Assembly: GCA_020628545.1 (NCBI GenBank)
Contig: JAHDEX010000040.1
Location: 1 to 38,624, forward strand
DNA: 38,624 bases
Source of the DNA: Paracoccaceae bacterium
GTDB lineage: Bacteria > Pseudomonadota > Alphaproteobacteria > Rhodobacterales > Rhodobacteraceae
Reading direction: 5' to 3'
In this document: piece after piece, positions 16,150 through 23,547 of the stretch
How the letters are laid out: the number at the start of each line of letters is the position of its first letter
Numbering within the stretch: position 1 is the stretch's first letter
Notes under the pieces: model-generated
Databases searched by the model: none
Told to the model about the DNA's origin: nothing
Seen by the model: only the letters and a program-made list of their open reading frames with translations
Translations under genes and position numbers: made by a program

Positions 16150-17028
16150 ATGGATTGGCGTGACATTCCGTCACTTGCGGCCCTGCGCGGGTTTGAGGCT
16201 GCAGTCCGCGAAGGCTCTTTCAGCGCGGCGGCGCGGGAGTTGAACGTCACACATGCCGCAATCGCCCAACATGTCCGCAGCCTCGAGGCCCACGTGGGGC
16301 AGGCGTTGCTTGTACGCGCGGGGCGCAAGATGGTGCCCACAGAAGCAGGCGCGCTGCTTGCGGCGGACCTGAACGAAGGGTTTGGTCATATCATTTCCGG
16401 CGTGCGCCGACTAAGCGCTGATGCCGAAAAACGGCCAGTGCAGATTACCTGCACACCAAATTTCGCCGAAAATTGGTTGATGCCCCGCCTGATCAGGTTC
16501 TGGGAAAAGCACCCCGAGATCACGGTGTCCGTCACCCCCGACAACACGCTCGTTGATCTGCGCCGCGACAACTATGATATCGCGATCCGATACGGCAAAG
16601 GGGACTGGCCAGGCATGGACAGCGCCCCTCTCGTCAAGGGTGACTATGTGGCGATTGCGCACCGGGATCTGTTGAACGGCCGTGAGCGTTGCTGCCTGTC
16701 AGACCTCACAGACGTCCCATGGCTGTTTACACCCAGCTTCCCGGTTTATCGCACCTGGGCGGAAGAAAGCGGTCTCGACTTTACCAAGGTCAATGCGCAT
16801 GAGGTCGCCACAATGTCGATGGTGTCATCCGCCGTAAAGTCAGGCGCCGGAGCCTCTGTCATGATCCGCGCGATGGTTGAGGATGAAATCGCCGCAGGCA
16901 ACCTCATCATCGTCGAACAGGCGATCAGACCCGGCCTTGGATATTTCGTCGTGACTGCGCAGGGTGTTCTTCCGCCAAAGGTCAAAGCCTTTCGCAAATG
17001 GCTTCTCACCCAAAAGGATACGGACTAA
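16150..17028 (+). CDS. LysR family transcriptional regulator (GcvA-like)
   Basis: The 292-residue protein starts with the winged helix (LAALRGFEAAVREGSFSAAA, then LNVTHAAIAQHVRSLE) and is followed by the periplasmic-binding-like effector domain (VQITCTPNFAENWLMPRLIRF). The pattern is that of the GcvA/AmpR-like subgroup. Its target may be the divergent small gene, in line with the usual LysR arrangement. It ends in a four-base overlap with convergent regA. Confidence 0.92.
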   Translation: MDWRDIPSLAALRGFEAAVREGSFSAAARELNVTHAAIAQHVRSLEAHVGQALLVRAGRKMVPTEAGALLAADLNEGFGHIISGVRRLSADAEKRPVQITCTPNFAENWLMPRLIRFWEKHPEITVSVTPDNTLVDLRRDNYDIAIRYGKGDWPGMDSAPLVKGDYVAIAHRDLLNGRERCCLSDLTDVPWLFTPSFPVYRTWAEESGLDFTKVNAHEVATMSMVSSAVKSGAGASVMIRAMVEDEIAAGNLIIVEQAIRPGLGYFVVTAQGVLPPKVKAFRKWLLTQKDTD

Positions 17029-17591
17029 CGCGGGCTGCGTTTCGCCAAAATCCGTTGCAGTGTACGCCGATGCATGTTGAGTCGCCGTGCCGTCTCAGAC
17101 ACGTTGCGATCACAAAGCTCATATACGCGCTGAATATGTTCCCACCGAACTCGATCCGCCGACATCGGGTTCTCCGGTGGCGGAGGTAGTTCATCCGTTG
17201 TTGCCAGAAGCGCGTTCATCACATCGGTCGCATCAGCAGGTTTGGAGAGATAATCTGTCGCACCTATTTTCACCGCAGCAACAGCGGTCGCAATCGCACC
17301 ATAGCCGGTCAGCACCACCACGCGCGCGTCAGGTCGCCGCTCTCGCAGTGTTTCCACCACGTCGAGCCCGTTGCCGTCACCCAGCCGCAAATCAACGACC
17401 GCATAGGCGGGAGGGCGCGCTGTCGCAATGGCTTTGCCAGCGGCGACGGATTCAGCCGTTTCCACTGAAAAACCACGTTTTTCCATGGCTTTCGCCAAGC
17501 GTTTCAGAAACGCATCGTCATCATCGACGAGAAGCAAAGAGGCATCATCGCCAATGGGACGCGATGCAGCTTCAGCTGTATCTAAAGTCAT
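17025..17591 (-). CDS. regA: RegA/PrrA/ActR redox response regulator
   Basis: The receiver domain has the acidic LLLVDDDDAF, phospho-acceptor Asp67 in YAVVDLRLGDGNG, LTGYGAIATAV and YLSKPAD. A proline linker (PPPPENP) leads to the Fis-type helix-turn-helix HIQRVYELCDRNVSETARRL followed by HRRTLQRIL, nearly invariant in this family. Length is 188 residues from ATG 17591. RegA controls photosynthesis, respiration, carbon and nitrogen fixation genes in response to redox state via RegB. It lies downstream of senC on the same strand, the classic arrangement. Confidence 0.95.
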   Translation of the reverse strand: MTLDTAEAASRPIGDDASLLLVDDDDAFLKRLAKAMEKRGFSVETAESVAAGKAIATARPPAYAVVDLRLGDGNGLDVVETLRERRPDARVVVLTGYGAIATAVAAVKIGATDYLSKPADATDVMNALLATTDELPPPPENPMSADRVRWEHIQRVYELCDRNVSETARRLNMHRRTLQRILAKRSPR

Positions 17592-17600
17592 ATCATGTCC

Positions 17601-17618
17601 TACCTTGCGCATAAGGTA
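17601..17618 (-). promoter_or_regulatory. inverted repeat covering the regA ribosome binding site region
   Basis: TACCTT-GCGCAT-AAGGTA is a 6-bp inverted repeat about ten bases upstream of the regA ATG. On the mRNA the second arm merges with the Shine-Dalgarno-like AAGGTAGGA, so pairing could limit regA translation. Confidence 0.4.
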
Positions 17619-17653
17619 GATCTCACTACCGAGGGGTCAAATCCCCGCAGTGC

Positions 17654-18262
17654 TTATGCTTCGGCGACGAAACAGGCGACCGTCTCGGCGACGGCCTCCG
17701 GCGTGGCGTCGGTGCGGAAGAATTCGACAAAGCCATGCTCTGGCAGCGTGAGGTACGTAAACGTCGTATGTTGCATCAGATAGTAATCGGGGTCACCACT
17801 GCCATCCTTCTGATAGAAGGTCCGATATGCCTGCGACGCCGCTTTCACCTGCTCTTCTGATCCGGTCAGGCCGACCGCCTTGTCGTGAAAGTTGAAGGCA
17901 TAATCGCCGACGATCTCGGGCGTATCCCGCTCCGGGTCGATAGATATGAAGACGGGCGTCGCCGATATGCCTTGTTCCGCAAGGATATCCACCGCCGCAG
18001 CATTCCGCGCCATATCAATGGGGCAAAAGTCAGGGCAAAAGGTAAAGCCAAAGTAGATCAAAACAGGTTCTGTAATCAGATCCTCGCTCTTGATCAGCTC
18101 GCCATTCTTATCAAGAAGCTCAAAAGGTCCGCCAATTTCGGTCGATGATGCCGACGTGCTGCAATTTTCCAGGTTACCCCCGGCAAAGCTGGTGTAGGCG
18201 TATGTTCCACCGAGGCCGAAAGCCACGACACCTGCGGCTGCAAGTGCAAGTCCTTTTGACAT
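17654..18262 (-). CDS. senC: SCO1/SenC/PrrC copper chaperone
   Basis: An N-terminal membrane anchor (LALAAAGVVAFGLGGTYAY) precedes a thioredoxin-like domain with the copper-binding CPDFCP (Cys76, Cys80) and His165 in MQHTTFTYL. SenC/PrrC assists CuA assembly of cytochrome c oxidase and feeds into RegB signalling. Two consecutive ATG codons (18265, 18262) are possible; AGGA spacing favours the second. It is divergent from regB with about 80 bases between starts and lies upstream of regA. Confidence 0.94.
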   Translation of the reverse strand: MSKGLALAAAGVVAFGLGGTYAYTSFAGGNLENCSTSASSTEIGGPFELLDKNGELIKSEDLITEPVLIYFGFTFCPDFCPIDMARNAAAVDILAEQGISATPVFISIDPERDTPEIVGDYAFNFHDKAVGLTGSEEQVKAASQAYRTFYQKDGSGDPDYYLMQHTTFTYLTLPEHGFVEFFRTDATPEAVAETVACFVAEA

Positions 18263-18346
18263 CATCTGTCCTTTCTGGTCGCATGGCCCATCTATGCAGT
18301 CACGGGTTATGTAGGGTCCAGATACAGCGGGGTAAACCACGTTCAC

Positions 18347-19732
18347 ATGCGCGTTGATGACCATGCCTTCAGCGAAGATCGCGAACGCAGCAATTGGGTA
18401 AAGCTGCGCACACTTTTGCGTGTGCGCTGGGTGGCGATCATCGGGCAATCCGCGGCCATGCTGGTGGCCGTGCAGGTCTACGGCCTACAATTCGAAACCG
18501 GCTATGCGATTATGGCCATTGCGATGGCTGTCCTTGCGAACGTGTATTTCAGCTCGGTCTATCCAGAGACCAAACGATTGTCCGAGTCTGAGGCGTTCTT
18601 CATGCTGATTATCGACATCTTTCAGCTGGCTTTCCTGCTCTATATGACGGGCGGCCTTTCAAACCCCTTCGCGGTGCTAATCCTCGCACCCGTCACAATT
18701 GCTGCGACCGTCCTCCAGCTGCGCAGCACCCTGACGCTCGGCATGATCGCAATCACGCTAATCTCTCTGCTCAGCCAATATTCTGTCCCGATCCTGTCGC
18801 CAGAAGGTGTGGCTCTCACGTTGCCGCCACTATTCCAGTTCGGTTTTTGGGCGGCGCTGACCATCGGTCTGACATTTCTCGCGATCTACGCAAGGCAGGT
18901 CACGATGGAAATGCACACGATGGCCGAAGCCTTGCTCGCGACGCAGTTGGCGCTGGCGCGCGAGCAGAAGCTGACTGACCTTGGCGGGGTTGTCGCGGCT
19001 GCCGCGCATGAGCTTGGCACGCCCCTTGCCACAATAAAGCTGGTGAGCGGAGAACTCATGGATGATTTGAAGGACAAACCTGACGTCCTTGATGACGTGG
19101 CCTTGATAAGGCAACAGGCCGAACGATGCCGCGACATCCTTCATTCAATGGGCCGTGCCGGGAAAGACGACCTGCACATGCGCCGGGCACCGCTTGAAAC
19201 GGTTGTCCGTGAAGCGGCGGAACCACACCTTGATCGTGGCAAGACCGTCATTTTTGACGTCATCGCACTCAACGATACCGTACTGACGCAACCGCAGATC
19301 CCGCGGCGCCCCGAAATCATTCATGGCCTGCGCAACCTCATCCAGAACGCAGTCGATTTTGCGGAAGCAGAGGTCAAAATTCGCGTCAGTTGGGATGCCG
19401 ACGTGCTGAACGTGCGAATCTCTGACGATGGTGAAGGCTTTCCCGCATCGGTCATTGGCCGGATTGGCGACCCGTTTGTCCGCAGACGGCGGCTGACAAA
19501 CGATCGGCCCGGGTATGAAGGCATGGGCCTCGGCATGTTCATTGCCAAGACGCTTCTGGAACGCTCTGGCGCGCAGCTGACGTTTTCAAACGGGCGCCGG
19601 AAAGGCCAAGCAGGTTGGGCGGGGCAAGCCACGGGTGGCGCTGTGGTGACGGTCAGCTGGGCGCGCAGCAATCCAACGATTTCCACACCGAACGTCGATG
19701 CTGCTTTGGGTGAGAACCAGCAGTTTTCCTAG
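18347..19732 (+). CDS. regB: RegB/PrrB redox sensor histidine kinase
   Basis: Six hydrophobic segments lie in the N-terminal 180 residues, with the quinone-site motif GGLSNPF at 102-108. The H-box is AAAAHELGTPLATIKL with His221, followed by the redox-active cysteine Cys261 in QAERCRDIL; both positions match RegB of Rhodobacter with a constant offset. The kinase domain has NLIQNAVDFA, DDGEGFP and GMGLGMFIAKTLLERSG. Length 461. RegB phosphorylates RegA when the quinone pool or terminal oxidase flux signals low oxygen. A small hairpin follows the stop. Confidence 0.96.
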   Translation: MRVDDHAFSEDRERSNWVKLRTLLRVRWVAIIGQSAAMLVAVQVYGLQFETGYAIMAIAMAVLANVYFSSVYPETKRLSESEAFFMLIIDIFQLAFLLYMTGGLSNPFAVLILAPVTIAATVLQLRSTLTLGMIAITLISLLSQYSVPILSPEGVALTLPPLFQFGFWAALTIGLTFLAIYARQVTMEMHTMAEALLATQLALAREQKLTDLGGVVAAAAHELGTPLATIKLVSGELMDDLKDKPDVLDDVALIRQQAERCRDILHSMGRAGKDDLHMRRAPLETVVREAAEPHLDRGKTVIFDVIALNDTVLTQPQIPRRPEIIHGLRNLIQNAVDFAEAEVKIRVSWDADVLNVRISDDGEGFPASVIGRIGDPFVRRRRLTNDRPGYEGMGLGMFIAKTLLERSGAQLTFSNGRRKGQAGWAGQATGGAVVTVSWARSNPTISTPNVDAALGENQQFS

Positions 19733-19748
19733 TTCGTGCGCGAACTTT
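19731..19748 (+). terminator. short hairpin at the regB stop
   Basis: AGTTCG-TGCG-CGAACT forms a 6-bp stem with a four-base loop, followed only by TT. It overlaps the regB TAG and could be a weak terminator or partial attenuator before the PAS protein gene. Confidence 0.3.
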
Positions 19749-19805
19749 ACTGAACATTAACCTTAGCGGTCGAGTGTTCATGCTGCCACGACTCGGGAAG
19801 CAGAC

Positions 19806-21407
19806 ATGGAAACACTCGCGATCTATGACGTTGTTTTAATTATTGGAAGTGCGCTTGCGGGCGCGACTTTAATCGCAGGCCTTGGACAATTGCTTAGTCG
19901 TCGCATGGCCCGCACTTTGGCCGCTGATGCCGCGCAAACCATGCCTGTTTTTCTGTTTGACGGAGAGGTGTTATCGGACGCCACCGACAACGCCCAGTCG
20001 ATGATCAAAGACGTTCCGTCGAACCAGACAGATCTTCAGGCGATCTTAACACTTTTTCAAGATCGCTTTCCAACGCTCGGCTACATCATATCTGAGGTTA
20101 CCAATAACCAAGCCGAGACAATCACTGCCGCCGACGGCTCTACACAGTCCATGGTCATTGAAGACGTTGATGGAATGACGCGGCTTTCGCTTCACGGCGC
20201 AACGTCGGACGGGCATCAGGAACTCACCGATATCGCGATGCAAGAAGGCATGACACGAGAATTGTCTTTCCTCCGAGACGTGATCGACACGACGCCGCAG
20301 CTTGCATGGACGCAGGATTTCACTGGGAAACTCACATGGGCCAATGCGGCCTACATGGCCTTGTCCGACCAACAAAGCATTTCGCACGACGGCCGCACTC
20401 AGATCTGGCCGGAGGCTGCACTTTTTCCGGAGCTTCACCTCAATCTCGGGCACGAGCCACATGCACGACGGGCGGAGTTACGGTCCCACATAAGCGCAGA
20501 ATCGCTTTGGTTTGACGTGACCTCACACCGGACAAATGGCGGCAGCATGCACTTTGCAAGCCCAGCCGATGATGCGGTCAAAGCAGAGAACAGCAAAACG
20601 AAGGCGATGCAAACCTCGGCGCGGCTATTTGCCAATCTCGCGACCGGCCTCGCGATCTTTGATCAACGCCGTCAGCTTGCAATCTTCAATCCAAGGCTCA
20701 CAGATCTGACACGACTCGAGCCGCGCTTTCTGATGACCCGCCCTACGGTCGATATGTTCCTTGACGCCCTGCGCGAGTCGCGTGTGCTGCCGGAACCAAA
20801 AGACTACGCAACGTGGAGAGAGCAGTTCTCAGCCCTGGAAAACGCCGCGCGAGCCGGGACATATTGCGAGAATTGGGACCTGATCGACGGGCAGACGTTC
20901 CGAGTGACGGGCAAGCCATATGAAGACAAATCCTTCGTCTTTCTATTCGATGACATGACCGCCGAAGTGAACCTGACGCGTCGCTTCCGCACCGACATTG
21001 AGACGGGCCAAGGTGTCATGGACGCGCAAGAGCATGCGATTGCCGTCTTCAGCGCCAATGGTACGCTCGTCCAGTCTAATCGCGCATATAAAGAGATGTG
21101 GGATCGCGACCTTGATACTGGCATGGCACCCCAACAGCTTCGCAGCGAGATTATGAATTGGCAGTCACGCTGCGCGGCCGCACCATCTTGGAACGATCTC
21201 CGGACCTATATTGCAGGCGGTGACCGGCAAGAAAAATGGGTGGACCACCTGATCCTTGATGATGGGCGCGATATTGTTTGCGAAGCACAAGGGCTGAATA
21301 CCAATATGACGATGGTCAGCTTCAAAGGCGCCTCCGACAAGAAGATCGCACCCGTCATTCACAAGCTCACGATGTCTGATCCGTCATTACAAAGTGCGAA
21401 GCGCTGA
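19806..21407 (+). CDS. PAS-domain membrane protein lacking a kinase domain
   Basis: One N-terminal membrane segment (about residues 7-30) is followed by a degenerate region near 46-130 and at least three PAS-like units: around 155 (FLRDVIDTTPQLAWTQDFTG), around 275 (FANLATGLAIFDQRRQLAIF) and around 415 (HAIAVFSANGTLVQSNRAY). No HisKA H-box, HATPase, GGDEF, EAL or methyl-accepting region is present; the protein ends shortly after the last PAS unit at residue 533. It is encoded directly downstream of regB and 40 bases upstream of tsaE. It may be a degenerate sensor kinase or an accessory input to another signalling protein. Confidence 0.85.
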   Translation: METLAIYDVVLIIGSALAGATLIAGLGQLLSRRMARTLAADAAQTMPVFLFDGEVLSDATDNAQSMIKDVPSNQTDLQAILTLFQDRFPTLGYIISEVTNNQAETITAADGSTQSMVIEDVDGMTRLSLHGATSDGHQELTDIAMQEGMTRELSFLRDVIDTTPQLAWTQDFTGKLTWANAAYMALSDQQSISHDGRTQIWPEAALFPELHLNLGHEPHARRAELRSHISAESLWFDVTSHRTNGGSMHFASPADDAVKAENSKTKAMQTSARLFANLATGLAIFDQRRQLAIFNPRLTDLTRLEPRFLMTRPTVDMFLDALRESRVLPEPKDYATWREQFSALENAARAGTYCENWDLIDGQTFRVTGKPYEDKSFVFLFDDMTAEVNLTRRFRTDIETGQGVMDAQEHAIAVFSANGTLVQSNRAYKEMWDRDLDTGMAPQQLRSEIMNWQSRCAAAPSWNDLRTYIAGGDRQEKWVDHLILDDGRDIVCEAQGLNTNMTMVSFKGASDKKIAPVIHKLTMSDPSLQSAKR

Positions 21408-21447
21408 ATTCACTTGCAGGTCTGACCCTGAACCATAATTTGGCGGC

Positions 21448-21912
21448 ATGACGTCGCCCAGACTTTCCATCATCAGCCGAACAGAGGCGGACACCGCAAC
21501 CCTTGCCGGACAGTTCGCAGCGCTGCTGCGTCCGGGCGATACGCTTCTGCTTGAGGGTTCGATTGGGGCCGGTAAATCAGCCTTCGCCCGCGCGCTTATC
21601 CGTCACCTTGCAGGTGCAGAGATTGAGGTGCCGTCGCCAACCTTCACACTCGTACAGATTTATGACCTACCCGACATCACGGTCTGGCATTGCGATCTCT
21701 ACCGGTTGACCGACCCGGACGAAGTTCTTGAACTTGGACTGGAAGAAGCGTTCTCAACCGCCCTATGCCTGATCGAGTGGCCTGATCGGATGGGCGATAC
21801 ACTCCCCAATGGCGCGCTCACCCTCTCCTTTTCAGCAGAACCCGATCACCACACGATCACGATTGACCCGCCCCGCAATTGGGTCGCGCGCCTCAAGGAC
21901 CTCAATGACTGA
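21448..21912 (+). CDS. tsaE: tRNA t6A biosynthesis ATPase TsaE
   Basis: TsaE is the small P-loop ATPase that drives the TsaBDE complex in t6A37 formation. The Walker A is GSIGAGKS (37-44), followed by VPSPTFTLVQIYD, HCDLYRLTDPDEVLELGLEE and the family-specific LIEWPDR. Length 154 is normal. Its stop overlaps the start of the kinase gene by eight bases. Confidence 0.96.
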   Translation: MTSPRLSIISRTEADTATLAGQFAALLRPGDTLLLEGSIGAGKSAFARALIRHLAGAEIEVPSPTFTLVQIYDLPDITVWHCDLYRLTDPDEVLELGLEEAFSTALCLIEWPDRMGDTLPNGALTLSFSAEPDHHTITIDPPRNWVARLKDLND

Positions 21913-22870
21913 CAGGAAAGCGGACATTGACGCATTCCTCGCAGACACGCACTGGGCGTCTTGGCAGCGCGTGCCATTGGCGGGCGATGCATCAAGCCGC
22001 AAATATCTGCGGCTGCATCACGGCGAAGAAACAGTAATCCTGATGGACGCCAATCCAGCGCTCGGTCTCACAACAGCGGATTTCCAGCGTGTTGGAAACT
22101 GGCTGCGCGACCAAGGCCTTGCAGCGCCCGAGACCCTCAAAAAAGACACCGTAAAAGGGCTTCTGCTAATTGAAGATCTTGGCGGCACGGACATGGCAAG
22201 CCGCCTCCGCCACACCCCAGAGGACGCGGAAAATCTCTACACGCGGGCGACCGATGTCCTGATTAAACTCGATGGTACACCAACTTTATCTGACCTGCTG
22301 CGAATGACTCCCGACGTCGGCGGGCAGATGCTTGACGTCACGATGGAATGGTATGCGGCGAACAAAGCTGACGCCCGTCTTTGCAGCAACATGACCAAAC
22401 ACCTTGGCCAACTTTGTGGTGAGCCAAGCCGCGTCGCCCTGCGGGATTACCATGCAGAAAACCTGATCTGGCGACCACATCTGCGCAGCCATGCACAGAT
22501 CGGGCTCCTGGACTATCAAGATGCCTTCATCGCACCGCGCGGCTACGATCTTGTCTCGCTTCTGCGCGATGTGCGGCGGGTCGTTGACCCGGAAATATGC
22601 GCCGCAATGACCGCGCACTTCGAAAACGCTGTTGGGCCGTTGCAACCGGGGGCATTTGCCTGCCTCGCAGTGCAACGGAACCTCCGGATCCTGGGCGTCT
22701 TCGCGCGACTTGCACGGCGAGAAGGAAAGCTCCGATACATGCAAATGATCCCGCATTTGTGGCAGATGATTGCGCACGATTTGCAGCATCCGGCTCTCAA
22801 CGATCTTGCAGCGACTGTACGCCTAACCTTGCCCCCGCCGGATAAGTCGGCGATCAAAGACCTCCTATGA
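21905..22870 (+). CDS. amgK: AmgK-like sugar kinase (aminoglycoside phosphotransferase fold)
   Basis: The 321-residue protein has the APH-type fold: PLAGDASSRKYLRL near the N-terminus, a hinge around LLLIEDLGG, the catalytic loop LRDYHAENLIW and metal-binding LLDYQDAFIAPRGYDL. In the company of a MurU-like gene directly downstream this fits AmgK, the anomeric kinase for N-acetylmuramate and N-acetylglucosamine in the cell-wall recycling bypass to UDP-MurNAc. Start ATG 21905 overlaps the tsaE stop; a longer frame to 21809 is shadow of tsaE. Substrate is inferred from context. Confidence 0.85.
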   Translation: MTDRKADIDAFLADTHWASWQRVPLAGDASSRKYLRLHHGEETVILMDANPALGLTTADFQRVGNWLRDQGLAAPETLKKDTVKGLLLIEDLGGTDMASRLRHTPEDAENLYTRATDVLIKLDGTPTLSDLLRMTPDVGGQMLDVTMEWYAANKADARLCSNMTKHLGQLCGEPSRVALRDYHAENLIWRPHLRSHAQIGLLDYQDAFIAPRGYDLVSLLRDVRRVVDPEICAAMTAHFENAVGPLQPGAFACLAVQRNLRILGVFARLARREGKLRYMQMIPHLWQMIAHDLQHPALNDLAATVRLTLPPPDKSAIKDLL

Positions 22871-23547
22871 CTGACATTATGCTTTTTGCTGCCGGATTGG
22901 GGACGCGCATGCGCCCCCTGACCGATACTCTTCCGAAACCACTTATCCCGGTTGGGCAGACGACACTGCTTGATCACGCTCTGGACCTTACTCAACTGCC
23001 AGAGATCGATAATCGCGTCGTCAATGTTCACTATCGTGCCGACCAAGTGCGGACACACCTCTATGGAAAACCAGTCACCATCTCTGACGAATCTAGCGAA
23101 TTGCTGGACACGGGGGGCGGTCTGAAAAACGCGCTGCCGCTTTTGCAAGGCGATCCCATCATGGGGCTGAACACAGACGCGATCTGGGTCGGACCAAACC
23201 CAATCCCGCAACTGCTTTCCGCGTGGAAGCTGCATATGACGTGTCTTTTGATGGTCGTCCCATTGGAACGCACTGTGGGCCATCCAGGCAAAGGTGACTT
23301 CGACGTTGATGAGAGCGACCATCTCAGACGCGGGCGCAGCACGGTGTATACGGGCCTTCAACTCACCCGCCGAGAAGTCGTCGCGAAAGTTCCTGATCGG
23401 ATTTTCTCGATGAACCGCGTTTGGGATATGGCTGCAAAAGCAAAAGGGCTCCATGGCGTGATCTATCCGGGAACGTGGTGCGATGTTGGCCAACCGGACA
23501 GTATTCCGTTGGCCGAGACCCTGTTACGGGCGAACGCGGATGTTTGA
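22867..23547 (+). CDS. murU: MurU-like N-acetylmuramate 1-phosphate uridylyltransferase
   Basis: The nucleotidyltransferase signature FAAGLGTRMRPLTDTLPKPLIPV opens the protein, followed by LLDTGGGLKNALPLL, GLNTDAIW and a C-terminal YPGTWCDVGQPDSI. Length is 226 residues, typical for MurU rather than the longer GlmU or GalU. Adjacent to the amgK-like kinase it would turn MurNAc 1-phosphate into UDP-MurNAc, bypassing de novo synthesis. Overlaps amgK by four and addB by eight bases. Confidence 0.88.
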   Translation: MTDIMLFAAGLGTRMRPLTDTLPKPLIPVGQTTLLDHALDLTQLPEIDNRVVNVHYRADQVRTHLYGKPVTISDESSELLDTGGGLKNALPLLQGDPIMGLNTDAIWVGPNPIPQLLSAWKLHMTCLLMVVPLERTVGHPGKGDFDVDESDHLRRGRSTVYTGLQLTRREVVAKVPDRIFSMNRVWDMAAKAKGLHGVIYPGTWCDVGQPDSIPLAETLLRANADV

